64,000 nt of DNA from Mesorhizobium comanense (GCF_005503535.1 NZ_SCNN01000020.1:1-64000), one strand, 5' to 3'; numbered from the stretch's first letter, positions 16,657 to 25,349 are shown. Made by a program: numbers and translations. Notes: generated by a model not told the origin, from the sequence alone.

Positions 16657-17731
16657 TCCACTTGTCCGGCTGCAGGCTGTTTCCAAGGTCTTTTCGGGCG
16701 GCATCGTCGGGCTCGACGCCATCGATCTCGACATTGTAGGCGGCGAGTTCATCACCCTTCTCGGGCCTTCCGGCTGCGGCAAGACCACCAGCCTGCGTGT
16801 CATCGCCGGCTTCGAGAACCCGTCGAGCGGCAATGTGCTGCTCGACGGTCGCGACATCACATCGCTTCGGCCTTTCGATCGGCCTGTCAATACCGTCTTC
16901 CAGGACTATGCCCTGTTCCCGCATATGAACGTCGCCGAGAACGTCGGCTTCGGTCTGTCGCTGCGGAAGCTTTCCGGCACGGAGCAGGCAAGGCGTGTCG
17001 GTGAAGCGCTTGATATGGTCGGGCTGGCAGACAAGCTTCGCGCCCGCGTCTCCGAACTGTCGGGCGGCCAGCGCCAGCGCGTTGCGCTCGCCCGCGCCAT
17101 CGTCTGCGAACCGCGCGTGCTCCTGCTCGATGAGCCCTTGTCGGCGCTTGACGCGCATCTGCGCGAACAGATGCAGGTCGAACTGAAACGGCTGCAGGCA
17201 CAGCTCGGCACCACCTTCGTCATGGTCACGCATGACCAGACCGAGGCGCTGTCGATTTCCGATCGCATCGTCGTCATGAACAAGGGTCGCATCGAGCAGA
17301 TCGCGGCGCCGGCCACGCTTTATGACCGGCCCGCGACGCGCTTTGTCGCCTCCTTTATCGGCACGATGAACCTGCTGCAGTCGCGCTTTGTCGCCCGCGA
17401 TGGCGAACGGTTGCGCTTCGCCGCTGGCGACTTGTCGCTGGACGCTTCTTCGGAGACCGGCGAGACGCCGGCCGCCGGCGACACACGCACCGTCGGCGTG
17501 CGGCCGGAGGATTTTCTGGCCGCCAGCGAAGCCGCCGAAGGAAGCGCGCCGGCGCGGGTGAGCGGCGTTGTCTTTCATGGCCGCACCCTGCGCCTTCATC
17601 TTGAACTCGGGCAGGGGACGTCGGTCATTGTCGATGCGCCGCGCCGCGCCGATGGTTTTCAATTCAGCGTCGGCGACGTGGCGCATATCAGCCTGCGCCG
17701 TGGCGCTAACTGCCCTATGCTCTCCGCATAA
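16646..17731 (+). CDS. Polyamine-type ABC transporter ATPase (PotA-like)
   Basis: 361-residue ATPase with a C-terminal TOBE domain, the usual PotA length. Motifs: Walker A GPSGCGKTTSLRVI, Q-loop FQDYALFPHM, signature ELSGGQRQRVALARAI, Walker B VLLLDEPLSALD, H-loop MVTHDQTEAL. The TOBE region begins about residue 240 (IGTMNLLQSRF). The gene starts inside the end of the regulator gene, so its translation is coupled to that of the regulator. It energises the permease pair encoded upstream. Confidence 0.92.
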   Translation: MALDPLVRLQAVSKVFSGGIVGLDAIDLDIVGGEFITLLGPSGCGKTTSLRVIAGFENPSSGNVLLDGRDITSLRPFDRPVNTVFQDYALFPHMNVAENVGFGLSLRKLSGTEQARRVGEALDMVGLADKLRARVSELSGGQRQRVALARAIVCEPRVLLLDEPLSALDAHLREQMQVELKRLQAQLGTTFVMVTHDQTEALSISDRIVVMNKGRIEQIAAPATLYDRPATRFVASFIGTMNLLQSRFVARDGERLRFAAGDLSLDASSETGETPAAGDTRTVGVRPEDFLAASEAAEGSAPARVSGVVFHGRTLRLHLELGQGTSVIVDAPRRADGFQFSVGDVAHISLRRGANCPMLSA

Positions 17732-17770
17732 ACTGACCGCCCATTTCCCGAAAAACCGGAGTATTTCCCT

Positions 17771-19198
17771 GTGAGCAATCATCTCAACTTCTTCATCGAC
17801 GGCAAATGGGTGGCGCCCGTGGTGCCGGCGACGCTTGACGTCATCGATCCGTCGACCGAAGAGGCCTATACGAAAATTTCCGTCGGCTCGAAGGCCGATG
17901 TCGACAAGGCGGTTGCCGCCGCCAAGGCCGCTTTTCCATCCTTCTCGCAGACCAGCAAGGCCGAGCGCCTGAAGCTCTTGAAGCGCATTCTCGAAGTTTA
18001 CAACGAACGCTACGAGGACATCGCCCAGGCCGTGAGCCAGGAAAATGGTTCGCCCATCACCTGGGCGCGCGAGGCGCAGGCCTGGGCGGGCAGGGCGCAT
18101 ATGGAAGCCACCATCAAGGCGCTCGAGGATTACGAGTTTTCCGAGAAGCGCGGCGGCACCCTGGTGGTCAAGGAGCCGATCGGCGTTTGCGCGCTGATCA
18201 CGCCGTGGAACTGGCCGCTCAACCAGATCGTCTGCAAGGTCGCGCCGGCCATCGCCGCCGGCTGCACCGTGGTGTTGAAGCCCTCCGAGATCGCACCGAT
18301 CAGCGGCATCGTCTTCTCCGAAGTCATGGAAGCCGCCGGCACGCCGAAGGGCGTCTACAACATGGTCAACGGCAACGGCCCGGATGTCGGGCAGATCATG
18401 GCCGGCCATCCCGACGTCGACATGGTGTCCTTCACCGGTTCGACCCGCGCCGGCATCATCGTCGCGCAGACCGCGGCGCAGACGGTCAAGCGCGTGGCGC
18501 AGGAACTGGGCGGCAAGTCCGCCAACATCGTCCTGCCGGACGCCGATTTCGAAACGGCGGTGCGCAAGGGTGTCGAGGGTTGCTTCGGCAACAGCGGCCA
18601 GTCCTGCGACGCGCCGACCCGCATGCTGGTGCCAGCCGCCCGCCACGACGAGGCGCTCGCCATCGCCAAGAAGGCCGCCGAGGCACACAATGTCGGCGAC
18701 CCGCGCAATGAAGAGACCAAGCTTGGCCCGGTCGTCAGCGAGCTGCAGTTCAACAAGATCCAGCGCCTGATCGAAGCCGGCATCAAGGAAGGCGCCACGC
18801 TGGTCACCGGTGGACCCGGCAGGCCCGAACACCTCAATCGCGGCTACTATGTGCGCCCGACCGTGTTTGGTCACGTCACGCCGGGCATGACCATCGAAAA
18901 GGAAGAAATCTTCGGCCCGGTGCTGTCGGTCATTTCCTATAATGACGACGACGACGCGGTGAAGATCGCCAACGACACCGTCTACGGCCTCGCCGCCTAT
19001 GTGCAGTCCGCGGATATCGACCATGCGCGCAAGGTGGCTGCACAACTGCGCGCCGGGCAGGTCTCCATCAACTACCCCGAGTGGGACACGTTCGCTCCGT
19101 TCGGCGGCTACAAGCAGTCGGGCAATGGCCGCGAATACGCCGATTGGGCGATCCATGACTTCCTCGAAGTCAAAGGCATCATCGGCTACGGAGCGTAA
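17771..19198 (+). CDS. NAD(P)-dependent aldehyde dehydrogenase
   Basis: 475-residue aldehyde dehydrogenase superfamily enzyme. The cofactor-binding stretch ITPWNWPLNQIVCKVAP, the Rossmann motif FTGSTRAG, the general-base glutamate (QELGGKSAN, about residue 245) and the nucleophilic cysteine (SGQSCDAPTR, about residue 279) are all present. It starts at a GTG with GGAG upstream and is the last gene of the polyamine operon. It likely oxidises an aminoaldehyde formed from the imported amine, as PuuC does; the exact substrate is not readable. Confidence 0.88.
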   Translation: MSNHLNFFIDGKWVAPVVPATLDVIDPSTEEAYTKISVGSKADVDKAVAAAKAAFPSFSQTSKAERLKLLKRILEVYNERYEDIAQAVSQENGSPITWAREAQAWAGRAHMEATIKALEDYEFSEKRGGTLVVKEPIGVCALITPWNWPLNQIVCKVAPAIAAGCTVVLKPSEIAPISGIVFSEVMEAAGTPKGVYNMVNGNGPDVGQIMAGHPDVDMVSFTGSTRAGIIVAQTAAQTVKRVAQELGGKSANIVLPDADFETAVRKGVEGCFGNSGQSCDAPTRMLVPAARHDEALAIAKKAAEAHNVGDPRNEETKLGPVVSELQFNKIQRLIEAGIKEGATLVTGGPGRPEHLNRGYYVRPTVFGHVTPGMTIEKEEIFGPVLSVISYNDDDDAVKIANDTVYGLAAYVQSADIDHARKVAAQLRAGQVSINYPEWDTFAPFGGYKQSGNGREYADWAIHDFLEVKGIIGYGA

Positions 19199-19232
19199 GG
19201 ATCAGGCCAATCCGCGCTTGACTTGGGAATAT

Positions 19233-19247
19233 GTTCCTGTTTTGTTC
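19233..19247 (+). promoter_or_regulatory. LexA (SOS) box, GTTC-N7-GTTC
   Basis: Exact match to the alphaproteobacterial LexA box, 40 bases before the 2H-phosphoesterase start. A TTGACT -35-like hexamer is at 19218-19223. An overlapping GTTC-N8-GAAC (19244-19259) extends the symmetry. Confidence 0.7.
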
Positions 19248-19286
19248 TTGTATTAGAACGAAACAGGAGCGTTCCTTGGCGAGCGT

Positions 19287-19895
19287 ATGCGTATGTACCA
19301 GGGCGAGTTCGATTTCGGAATTCCAGAGCCGCCATGGCGGCCCAAGCAACCGGAGCGCGTCTTCTACGCCTTATTTCTACAGCAGAAAGACTATTCGCGG
19401 TTTGCGGATTGCCAAAGCCGCCTATGCGGCCAATGTGAGATAACTGGCTCCCGTCTGCTGTATCACCGGTTTCACGTCAGCCTGCAGCACGTCGGTGACT
19501 ACAAGAGACTGCGAGAGAAAATCATCTTTGCAGCCGCCCGATCCGGGCGGCGCATCGTGATGTCCGAATTTGAGGTCACCTTCCGTCATTTCAGGAGCTT
19601 TCCCGGTCGCCCGGCAACGCGGGGCCGCCCGGCCAAGCATCCTTTCGTGCTTCTTGCCGATGACGGCCCGGTTTGTGAATTGAGCAGGAAACTCGGCGTT
19701 GAAATGTTGCGCGAGGGCCTCAAGGCTTCAAATGGTTTCGTTCCACATTTGACGCTGGCCTATGATCAGAAGATCATTCCCCAACAGCCTGTCGGCCCAA
19801 TTAGCTTTATCGCCCGGCAGTTCGTTCTTGTGCACAGCTTGCGCGGACTGAAGAAGTACGTTTTCCCGGAATGTTGGCCGCTGAATGCGATGTGA
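19287..19895 (+). CDS. 2'-5' RNA ligase-type 2H phosphoesterase, SOS-controlled
   Basis: 202-residue member of the 2H phosphoesterase family (LigT/ThpR-like). The two catalytic motifs are FHVSLQH (about residue 63) and PHLTLAYD (about residue 158), spaced as in the family. Such enzymes act on 2',3'-cyclic phosphate or 2'-5' linkages in RNA; the in vivo substrate is usually unknown. A GTTC-N7-GTTC LexA box directly upstream predicts induction by DNA damage. ATGs at 19287 and 19293 are both possible starts. Base composition is lower in GC than the neighbouring transport genes. Confidence 0.8.
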   Translation: MRMYQGEFDFGIPEPPWRPKQPERVFYALFLQQKDYSRFADCQSRLCGQCEITGSRLLYHRFHVSLQHVGDYKRLREKIIFAAARSGRRIVMSEFEVTFRHFRSFPGRPATRGRPAKHPFVLLADDGPVCELSRKLGVEMLREGLKASNGFVPHLTLAYDQKIIPQQPVGPISFIARQFVLVHSLRGLKKYVFPECWPLNAM

Positions 19896-20046
19896 TGCGC
19901 CGGTCGCTCTGCCTCAAATCAAATCATCGTCACACGGCTACGCTATGTCCATCGTCCTGACAGCGCCTTGTCAGCTATCGACCGGCCGGCAGTGGCGCAC
20001 AGACAGGCTGTTCCCTACTTGCAGCGTGTCAAAACAGGAGGAACAC

Positions 20047-20400
20047 ATGACCATCGCGGAAATTGCCAAGGATTTCACCGAGCTCCTCAAGCAGGGTGAT
20101 CACGACGGTGCGGCCGAGAAATACAATGCCGACGATATCGTCAGCTACGAAGCCATGGAAGGGCCGATGGCCGTGGCTCGTGGCAAAGAGGCTCTCAAGC
20201 AAAAGAGCCAATGGTGGCAAGAGAACCACGAAGTCCATGGCGGCCTCGTCGAGGGGCCGTATCTCAATGGCGACCAGTTCGCCGTGCGCTTCAAGTTCGA
20301 CATAACGCCAAAATCCACCGGCGAGCGTGTCACCATGGATGAGGTTGGCCTGTACACGGTCAAGAACGGCAAGATCACCGAAGAGCGCTTTTACTATTGA
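20047..20400 (+). CDS. SnoaL-like (NTF2-fold) protein
   Basis: 117-residue small cone-fold protein. The tryptophan-rich block KQKSQWWQENHEVHGG and the closing strand VGLYTVKNGKITEERFYY are typical of SnoaL-like polyketide-cyclase/isomerase-fold proteins of unknown specific role. The ATG at 20047 has AGGAGG 6-11 bases upstream. It stands alone, convergent with the SRPBCC gene, and a strong hairpin lies between them. Confidence 0.85.
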   Translation: MTIAEIAKDFTELLKQGDHDGAAEKYNADDIVSYEAMEGPMAVARGKEALKQKSQWWQENHEVHGGLVEGPYLNGDQFAVRFKFDITPKSTGERVTMDEVGLYTVKNGKITEERFYY

Positions 20401-20456
20401 ACCGGTGAACCTCACCGATCGGAGCCCGCTCTTGCCGCTCCAGGTCGGAAAACCAG

Positions 20457-20488
20457 GCATGATGGCCGGCCGATACCGGCCATCATGC
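20457..20488. terminator. Hairpin between convergent genes
   Basis: 13-bp perfect stem (GCATGATGGCCGG and complement) with a 6-base loop, between the ends of the SnoaL-like and SRPBCC genes. There is no U-run on either strand, so it may be a pause or RNA-stability element instead of a classical terminator. Confidence 0.5.
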
Positions 20489-20494
20489 GGCGGC

Positions 20495-20974
20495 TCAAAT
20501 CGTCTTCACATACCGCGCAAGCTGGTCCGCGACCGTGCCCCAGCCGTCGAAGAAGCCCATCTCCTCATGGTTCCTGCGGGTGGCCTCGTCGCGATGAATG
20601 GCGGTTGCCGTGTAGCGCGTGCCCTTGCCTTCGGGCCGGAGCGAAATCACCGCGGTGATGAAGGGCTCTCCCGACGGCCGATAGCCGGGCAGCAGCGCAT
20701 CGGTCCACACCAGCCGTTCGTTCGGCACGATGTCGAGATAGCAGCAATGGCGGTCGTTGACTTCCCGGCCGTCGGGTGACTGCATGCGGGTGCGGAACAG
20801 GCCGCCGGGCCTGAGGTCGATCTCGCAGTCGGTGACGATCCAGGGCTTCGGCGTGAACCATTGCTTGACATGGTGAGGTGTCGTCCAGGCCCGCCACAGC
20901 AATTCGCGCGGCGCATCGAGCACTCGCTCCAGTGTCAGGTCCAGTCTGGGGTCCGGCTTGAAGGGATAGCTCAC
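20495..20974 (-). CDS. SRPBCC-domain protein (AHSA1-like)
   Basis: 159-residue START/SRPBCC-fold protein of the Activator-of-Hsp90 (AHSA1)-like group. It has LDAPRELLWRAWTTPHHVKQ near the N-terminus, the central DLRPGGLFRTRM and the C-terminal GFFDGWGTVADQLARYV. The GTG at 20974 overlaps the stop of the ArsR gene (GTGA), so the true start is there. ArsR-SRPBCC gene pairs are very common; the bound ligand is generally not known. Confidence 0.9.
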   Translation of the reverse strand: MSYPFKPDPRLDLTLERVLDAPRELLWRAWTTPHHVKQWFTPKPWIVTDCEIDLRPGGLFRTRMQSPDGREVNDRHCCYLDIVPNERLVWTDALLPGYRPSGEPFITAVISLRPEGKGTRYTATAIHRDEATRRNHEEMGFFDGWGTVADQLARYVKTI

Positions 20975-21324
20975 TTTTCCTGCTCCTTGAGGGTCATGAC
21001 ATAGGCGTCGAACTGGTCGAGGCGGCGCTCCCACAGCGTGCGCTGTTCGGCCAGCCAGCCTTCGGCAAGCTTCAGCGGTTCGGGCGAGAGTTGATAGGTC
21101 CTGGTGCGGCCGATCTTTTCCGAACGCACCAACCCGCAGCCTTCCAGCACCTTGAGGTGTTCGATGAAGGAGGGCAGCGCCATCTCGAAAGGCTGCGCCA
21201 GTTCGCTGACCGAGGCCGGGCTCCTGTTCAGCCGCTCGACGACACGGCGCCGCGTCGGGTCGGCAAGGGCACGGAAGATGCCGTCGATTGGCGGCGTGCC
21301 CGGGTTGGCGGTCTGCAAGCCCAT
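20971..21324 (-). CDS. ArsR-family winged-helix regulator
   Basis: 117-residue regulator with the family opening FRALADPTRRRVVERL and recognition region PSFIEHLKVLEGCGLVRSEK. No cysteine pair for metal sensing is visible, as expected for ArsR proteins paired with SRPBCC genes. Second of three minus-strand genes: reductase, ArsR, SRPBCC, with gaps of 2 and -4 bases, so surely one operon. Confidence 0.9.
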   Translation of the reverse strand: MGLQTANPGTPPIDGIFRALADPTRRRVVERLNRSPASVSELAQPFEMALPSFIEHLKVLEGCGLVRSEKIGRTRTYQLSPEPLKLAEGWLAEQRTLWERRLDQFDAYVMTLKEQEK

Positions 21325-21326
21325 CG

Positions 21327-21902
21327 TCAGATCTCCTCGCCGCGCAGGACCTGATAGGTTAGTTCGACCGCGCCGTTGGGGAAGGACTGCGTAGCCACCA
21401 GCCGAAGGTTCGTCGCGTCCTCGGTCCGGTCGAAGAACTGCGCGCCGCTGCCCAGGATGACTGGAAACACCATCAGCCGGTATTCATCGACCAGGTCATG
21501 GCGGCGCAGCGCATTGGCCAGCGTGCGGCTGCCGCCGACGAGAATATCGCCTTTGAGGCTCTGCTTGAGCCTGGCTACGGCCGCCATCGGCTCTCCCTGC
21601 AGGACGGTGGTGTTGTTCCAGGCCGGATCTTTCAGCGTCGAGGAAACGACATATTTCGGCATGCCGTTCATGCGGTCGGCAAACCGCCCCTTATAGGTCG
21701 GCCAGGCACCGGCAAAACTTTCATAGGTCACCCTGCCGACCAGCAGCGCTTGATGATCGAGCACCTCCTTGAATTTGTGCTCGATCTGCTTGGCCTCGTG
21801 GCGCTTGCCGACCCAATTCGTGTGCCGGTAGCCGGGCTCGCCGCCCGGCGCTTCCGACACGCCGTCGATCGATATGAATTCCGCAACGACGAGCCTGCCC
21901 AT
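21327..21902 (-). CDS. Dihydrofolate-reductase/RibD C-terminal-fold protein
   Basis: 191-residue protein of the RibD-C (DHFR-like) fold, with VAEFISIDGVSEAPGG at the N-terminus, LLVGRVTYESFAGAW and the cofactor-loop motif ILVGGSRTLANALRRHDLVD. Family members reduce pterin or pyrimidine-like substrates with NADPH, but most are uncharacterised. The ATG at 21902 has a strong GGAGGA 7-12 bases upstream. It leads the three-gene ArsR operon. Confidence 0.87.
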   Translation of the reverse strand: MGRLVVAEFISIDGVSEAPGGEPGYRHTNWVGKRHEAKQIEHKFKEVLDHQALLVGRVTYESFAGAWPTYKGRFADRMNGMPKYVVSSTLKDPAWNNTTVLQGEPMAAVARLKQSLKGDILVGGSRTLANALRRHDLVDEYRLMVFPVILGSGAQFFDRTEDATNLRLVATQSFPNGAVELTYQVLRGEEI

Positions 21903-22060
21903 GGTTTTCCTCCTCCTCATTCAATTTGACCAAAGCATTACTTAGGAAAAAACCTTAGTATTGGCAAGCGCCGAATTTGAACAATGGCGAAGCGCTGGCA
22001 AACCGGGCAGGGCGGGCCTAGGCTCGGCGGGATTCGCAATGTCATCCAAAGAGGTCAGTC

Positions 22061-22408
22061 GTGACGATCACCATGTACGGCATCACCACCTGCGACACGA
22101 TCAAGAAGGCGCGTGTCTGGCTGGAGAGCCATGACGTTCCCTATCGCTTTCACGACTATCGCGCCGAAGGGATCGAGCCCGGCAGGTTGGACGGCTGGAT
22201 CGGCAAGGTTGGTTGGGAAAAGCTGCTCAACAAGGGCAGCACGACCTTTCGCGAACTGCCCGACAAGGACAAGGCAGGGCTCGACGAGAAGAAAGCCAAG
22301 AAGCTGATGCTGGCCAAGCCGACGATGATCAAGCGGCCGGTGCTTGAGGTGGGGGACAGTGTTCTCGTCGGCTTCAAGCCGGACGTTTATGAGGCGGCGG
22401 TGAGGTGA
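22061..22408 (+). CDS. ArsC/Spx-family thioredoxin-fold protein (YffB-like)
   Basis: 115-residue ArsC-family protein. It has a single N-terminal active-site cysteine in GITTCDTIKKAR (about residue 11) and the conserved KRPVLEVGDSVLVGF block. This variant resembles YffB-type proteins, and arsenate reduction should not be assumed. It starts at a GTG after AGAGG. A 35-bp-arm palindromic repeat follows. Confidence 0.87.
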   Translation: MTITMYGITTCDTIKKARVWLESHDVPYRFHDYRAEGIEPGRLDGWIGKVGWEKLLNKGSTTFRELPDKDKAGLDEKKAKKLMLAKPTMIKRPVLEVGDSVLVGFKPDVYEAAVR

Positions 22409-22436
22409 AATAAGTCCTTCACCGTCGCGTTCCTTC

Positions 22437-22595
22437 GCGCCCCCCTCTGTCCTGCCGGACATCTCCCCCACGAGGGGGGAGATTGGCGGTTCCGGCGCCT
22501 CGCCTACCGTGCAACGTTGGTGATTGGCGAAAGCCCGCGTGACGTCTGATCTCCCCCCATGTGGGGGAGATGTCCGGCAGGACAGAGGGGGGCGC
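22437..22595. repeat. Long palindromic repeat, CTCCCCC type (35-bp perfect arms)
   Basis: Terminal arms GCGCCCCCCTCTGTCCTGCC... (22437-22471) and their exact complement (22561-22595) flank an 89-base centre. It lies between the converging arsC-like and aminopeptidase genes. It is the same family as the repeats at 37885-38042 and, in frame, 57529-57680. Confidence 0.88.
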
Positions 22596-22636
22596 TGTCC
22601 CGCCGACGTCTAAAAGCCAGCGCTAAATGGAAGCCC

Positions 22637-23893
22637 TCAGGCCCACTCGCCCTTGCGCATGACCGGGACGCGGCTGCCGTCCTTGTTGACGCCGTCAATG
22701 TCGATCCTGTCGGAGCCGATCATCCAGTCGATATGGATAAGGCTCTTGTTGCCGCCGCGGGCAGTGATCTCGTCCTGGCTGAGCGAGGCGCCGTTGACGA
22801 AGCACTTCGAATAGCATTGACCGAGCGCGATGTGGCAGGCCGCGTTCTCGTCGAACAGCGTGTTGAAGAACAACAGCCCGCTGGCGGAGATCGGCGAGGA
22901 ATGTGGCACCAGCGCCACCTCGCCGAGGCGCCGCGCGCCTTCGTCGGTGTCGAGCACCTTCTTCAGCACGTCCTCGCCTTTCGAGGCCTTTGCCTCGACG
23001 ATGCGCCCACCCTCGAAGCGCACCGAGATCTCGTCGATCAGTGTGCCCTGATAGGAGAGCGGCTTGGTCGAGGAAACATGGCCCTCGACCCGTCTGGCAT
23101 GCGGCGTGGTGAAGACCTCCTCGGTCGGAATGTTGGGGTTGCAGGTGATGCCGTTCTTCGCGGTCGAGGCGCCGCCCATCCACTCATGGCCGTCCGCCAG
23201 ACCAACCGTCAGATCGGTGCCCGGGCCGGTGAAATGCAATGCATGGAAATTGTGGCCGTTGAGCCATTCGGTGCGGCTGCGCAACGCCGCATTGTGCGCC
23301 GCCCAGTTGCCGATCGGGTCCTCCACATCGACCCGCGACGCGGCGAAGATCGCATCGGCGAGCTTGGCCACCGCGACATCGTCGGCATCATCGGGGAAAA
23401 CCTGCCTGGCCCAGGCCAGATCGGGATAGGCGACGATGTTCCAGTTGATGTCGAAGCCTGTGATCTTTTCCAGCGCCGGCTGGTAGGCCATCGAATTGGC
23501 CTTGTTGGCGCGCGCCACCTTCGCCGGGTCCTGCGCCGACAACAACGAGGGATCCTCGCCGCGCACGGCGAGCCGCGCGGCGTTGTTGGAGAAGGCCTTG
23601 GCCATGCCCTCATAGAGCCAGCCGGCGGCATGGTCGAAACCGGCCTCAGTGCCATAGCGGAAGCGCGCCAGCGTGATCTCGTCGTCGTTGAAGATCGGCG
23701 TCACCAGACCTGCGCCGGCTTTGTAGGCATGTTCGACGATGCGCCTGGTGAGCGGCAGTGCGGCGATCGAGGAGGTCAGTACCAGGTCCTGTCCGGGTTG
23801 CAATTGCAGCCCGACCTTGATGGCGACTTCCGCCAGCCTGTCGAGCTTCACCGGGTCGATCGTTGCGGAGACGCCGCGCGAATGTGTGGTCAT
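22637..23893 (-). CDS. M29-family aminopeptidase
   Basis: 418-residue metallo-aminopeptidase of family M29 (AmpS/AmpT-like), cytoplasmic, releasing N-terminal residues from peptides. Family blocks include GQDLVLTSS, WNGHNFHALHFTGPGTDL-like metal-region sequence, PNIPTEEVFTTPHARRVEG and SLIHIDWMIGSDRIDIDG. Its ATG overlaps the end of the upstream LysR-type gene by 4 bases, so the two are coupled. Confidence 0.9.
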   Translation of the reverse strand: MTTHSRGVSATIDPVKLDRLAEVAIKVGLQLQPGQDLVLTSSIAALPLTRRIVEHAYKAGAGLVTPIFNDDEITLARFRYGTEAGFDHAAGWLYEGMAKAFSNNAARLAVRGEDPSLLSAQDPAKVARANKANSMAYQPALEKITGFDINWNIVAYPDLAWARQVFPDDADDVAVAKLADAIFAASRVDVEDPIGNWAAHNAALRSRTEWLNGHNFHALHFTGPGTDLTVGLADGHEWMGGASTAKNGITCNPNIPTEEVFTTPHARRVEGHVSSTKPLSYQGTLIDEISVRFEGGRIVEAKASKGEDVLKKVLDTDEGARRLGEVALVPHSSPISASGLLFFNTLFDENAACHIALGQCYSKCFVNGASLSQDEITARGGNKSLIHIDWMIGSDRIDIDGVNKDGSRVPVMRKGEWA

Positions 23894-24882
23894 GATCCTG
23901 CCTGCCGTAGTTTGATATCAGTCTCACCATAGACCGGCGCTCCGGTGCTTTCCACCGCCATCGCTTCGGCGCCACGCCTGGCGGCCGATCCGAATTGCGC
24001 CATCGTCGCCTCGATCTCTTCCCTGATCCAGGCCTTGAAGTGCCGGACCTTGCGGCTTTCGGGCTTTGTGGCCGAAGTCACCAGCCAGTAGCCGAGCCCG
24101 CTCTGGGCGCGGACACCGAAAGGCGCCACCAGCCGCCCGTCGGCCAGCGCGTCCGCCGTCAGCAATTGCCAGCCCAGCATGACGCCGTGGCCGGCGATCG
24201 CCGATTCCAGGCACAGCATCGGGTCGGTGAAGCGCGCGCCCTTCTGGAACGTGACCGGTGGAACGCCGGCGGCCGCGAACCAGCTTTCCCAGTTGATCAT
24301 GGCGCGTTCGTCGGTGATGGCGCAGGTCTGGGCGAGATCGCCGATCGACTTCAGTTTTCGTGCAATTACGGGCGCGCAGACGGGAAAGACTTCCTGCGCC
24401 AGAAGCAGTTCCGCCTTGCCGCCGGGCCATTTGCCGTCACCAAGCCGGATGGCGATGTCGATGTCGGAGTGATCGAGGTTGGCGAGCCGCACCGAAGCAT
24501 CGATGCGCAGCAGCACATTGGGATGCCGGTCGAAATGGCGTGACAATCTGGGCAGCAGCCACTTCGAGGCAAAGGCGGGCGCGGCCGAAACCACCAGCGT
24601 GCATTGGGTGGCCTCGTCGGCCAGAGCCACGGCCTGGGCGAGTTCGCGAAAGCCGGCGCCCAGGCGGGTCGCGAAGACCGTTCCGAACTCGGTCAGCACG
24701 AGGCCGCTTGCCGTGCGCTCGAACAGCGCCTGGCCAAGCTGCTTTTCGGTGCGGCTGATCTGCTGGCTGACAGCGCTGACGGAAACGTTGAGTTCGCCGG
24801 CCGCCGCTGCCAGCGATCCGAGGCGGGCGACGGCCTCGACCGCCCGAAGACCGTTGAGATGAACGCGATTGAGCATGGTCAT
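23890..24882 (-). CDS. LysR-family regulator (GcvA-like)
   Basis: About 330-residue LysR-type regulator: a winged helix-turn-helix at residues 5-65 (LNGLRAVEAVARLGSLAAAA, then SAVSQQISRTEKQLG) and a C-terminal effector domain. The start ATG at 24882 (MTMLNRVH) or 24876 fits. Unusually for a LysR regulator, it is in the same direction as, and overlaps, a catabolic gene (M29 aminopeptidase) instead of being divergent from it. Confidence 0.88.
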   Translation of the reverse strand: MTMLNRVHLNGLRAVEAVARLGSLAAAAGELNVSVSAVSQQISRTEKQLGQALFERTASGLVLTEFGTVFATRLGAGFRELAQAVALADEATQCTLVVSAAPAFASKWLLPRLSRHFDRHPNVLLRIDASVRLANLDHSDIDIAIRLGDGKWPGGKAELLLAQEVFPVCAPVIARKLKSIGDLAQTCAITDERAMINWESWFAAAGVPPVTFQKGARFTDPMLCLESAIAGHGVMLGWQLLTADALADGRLVAPFGVRAQSGLGYWLVTSATKPESRKVRHFKAWIREEIEATMAQFGSAARRGAEAMAVESTGAPVYGETDIKLRQAGS

Positions 24883-24979
24883 TTCAGATTTTCTAAACCG
24901 ATCCGGCCGAAATCTCAATTGAAAGACATGACCGGACGACGGATTTTATCCAAGGGAAATAGACCCGCGGAGCCGGAAC

Positions 24980-25204
24980 ATGCTGAGGATGTTGTCATCA
25001 CTGAAAGTCCTGTTCGCGGCCACTCTGCCGGATGAGGCAAAGTCCGACACCGATAAGACGAGATGGCTGACTGATCCGCTCGCCCATCCGGTTCTCAGCA
25101 CCATGTCGGAGCGCGAGCTTGGCGATGTGCCTTTCCGCTTGACGGCACGGCGCACGGCGCATGAGACCGTTTCGCTGCACGCCGGCTTTGGCGGCCGCTG
25201 CTGA
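24980..25204 (+). CDS. Small hypothetical protein
   Basis: 74 residues with a central WLTDPLAHPVLSTMSEREL stretch and an adjacent LGDVPF. Short proteins with a 'DPLxHPxLxxMSERELxDLPF' block occur in rhizobia, to my recollection, without known function. There are no membrane helices and no good ribosome-binding site. It is divergent from the LysR gene. Confidence 0.5.
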   Translation: MLRMLSSLKVLFAATLPDEAKSDTDKTRWLTDPLAHPVLSTMSERELGDVPFRLTARRTAHETVSLHAGFGGRC

Positions 25205-25328
25205 GCAGAAAGGCGCAAGGCGGTTTTCTGGCGACATCATGCTCCGCGCCTGACGCGAACTTCATGCTCCCGGGAATTGGGCCATCGCAATGCGCTGGCC
25301 CAACGCAAGCCGATTGTTTGGGCCGCGC

Positions 25329-25345
25329 GTGCACTTATTGTGCAC
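25329..25345. promoter_or_regulatory. Palindrome GTGCAC-TTATT-GTGCAC upstream of MFS gene
   Basis: A 17-base site that ends 4 bases before the MFS start codon. The position suggests control of a very short or absent leader. The binding protein is unknown. Confidence 0.4.
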
Positions 25346-25349
25346 TGCA

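Noticed and set aside
16616..19156. 846-codon minus-strand frame
   Set aside because: Lies opposite the XRE-cupin, PotA-like and aldehyde dehydrogenase genes, all of which have clear motifs; it is a high-GC shadow.
22437..22595. Possible CRISPR repeat
   Set aside because: Paired inverted arms, not a direct-repeat array with regular spacers; no cas genes nearby.
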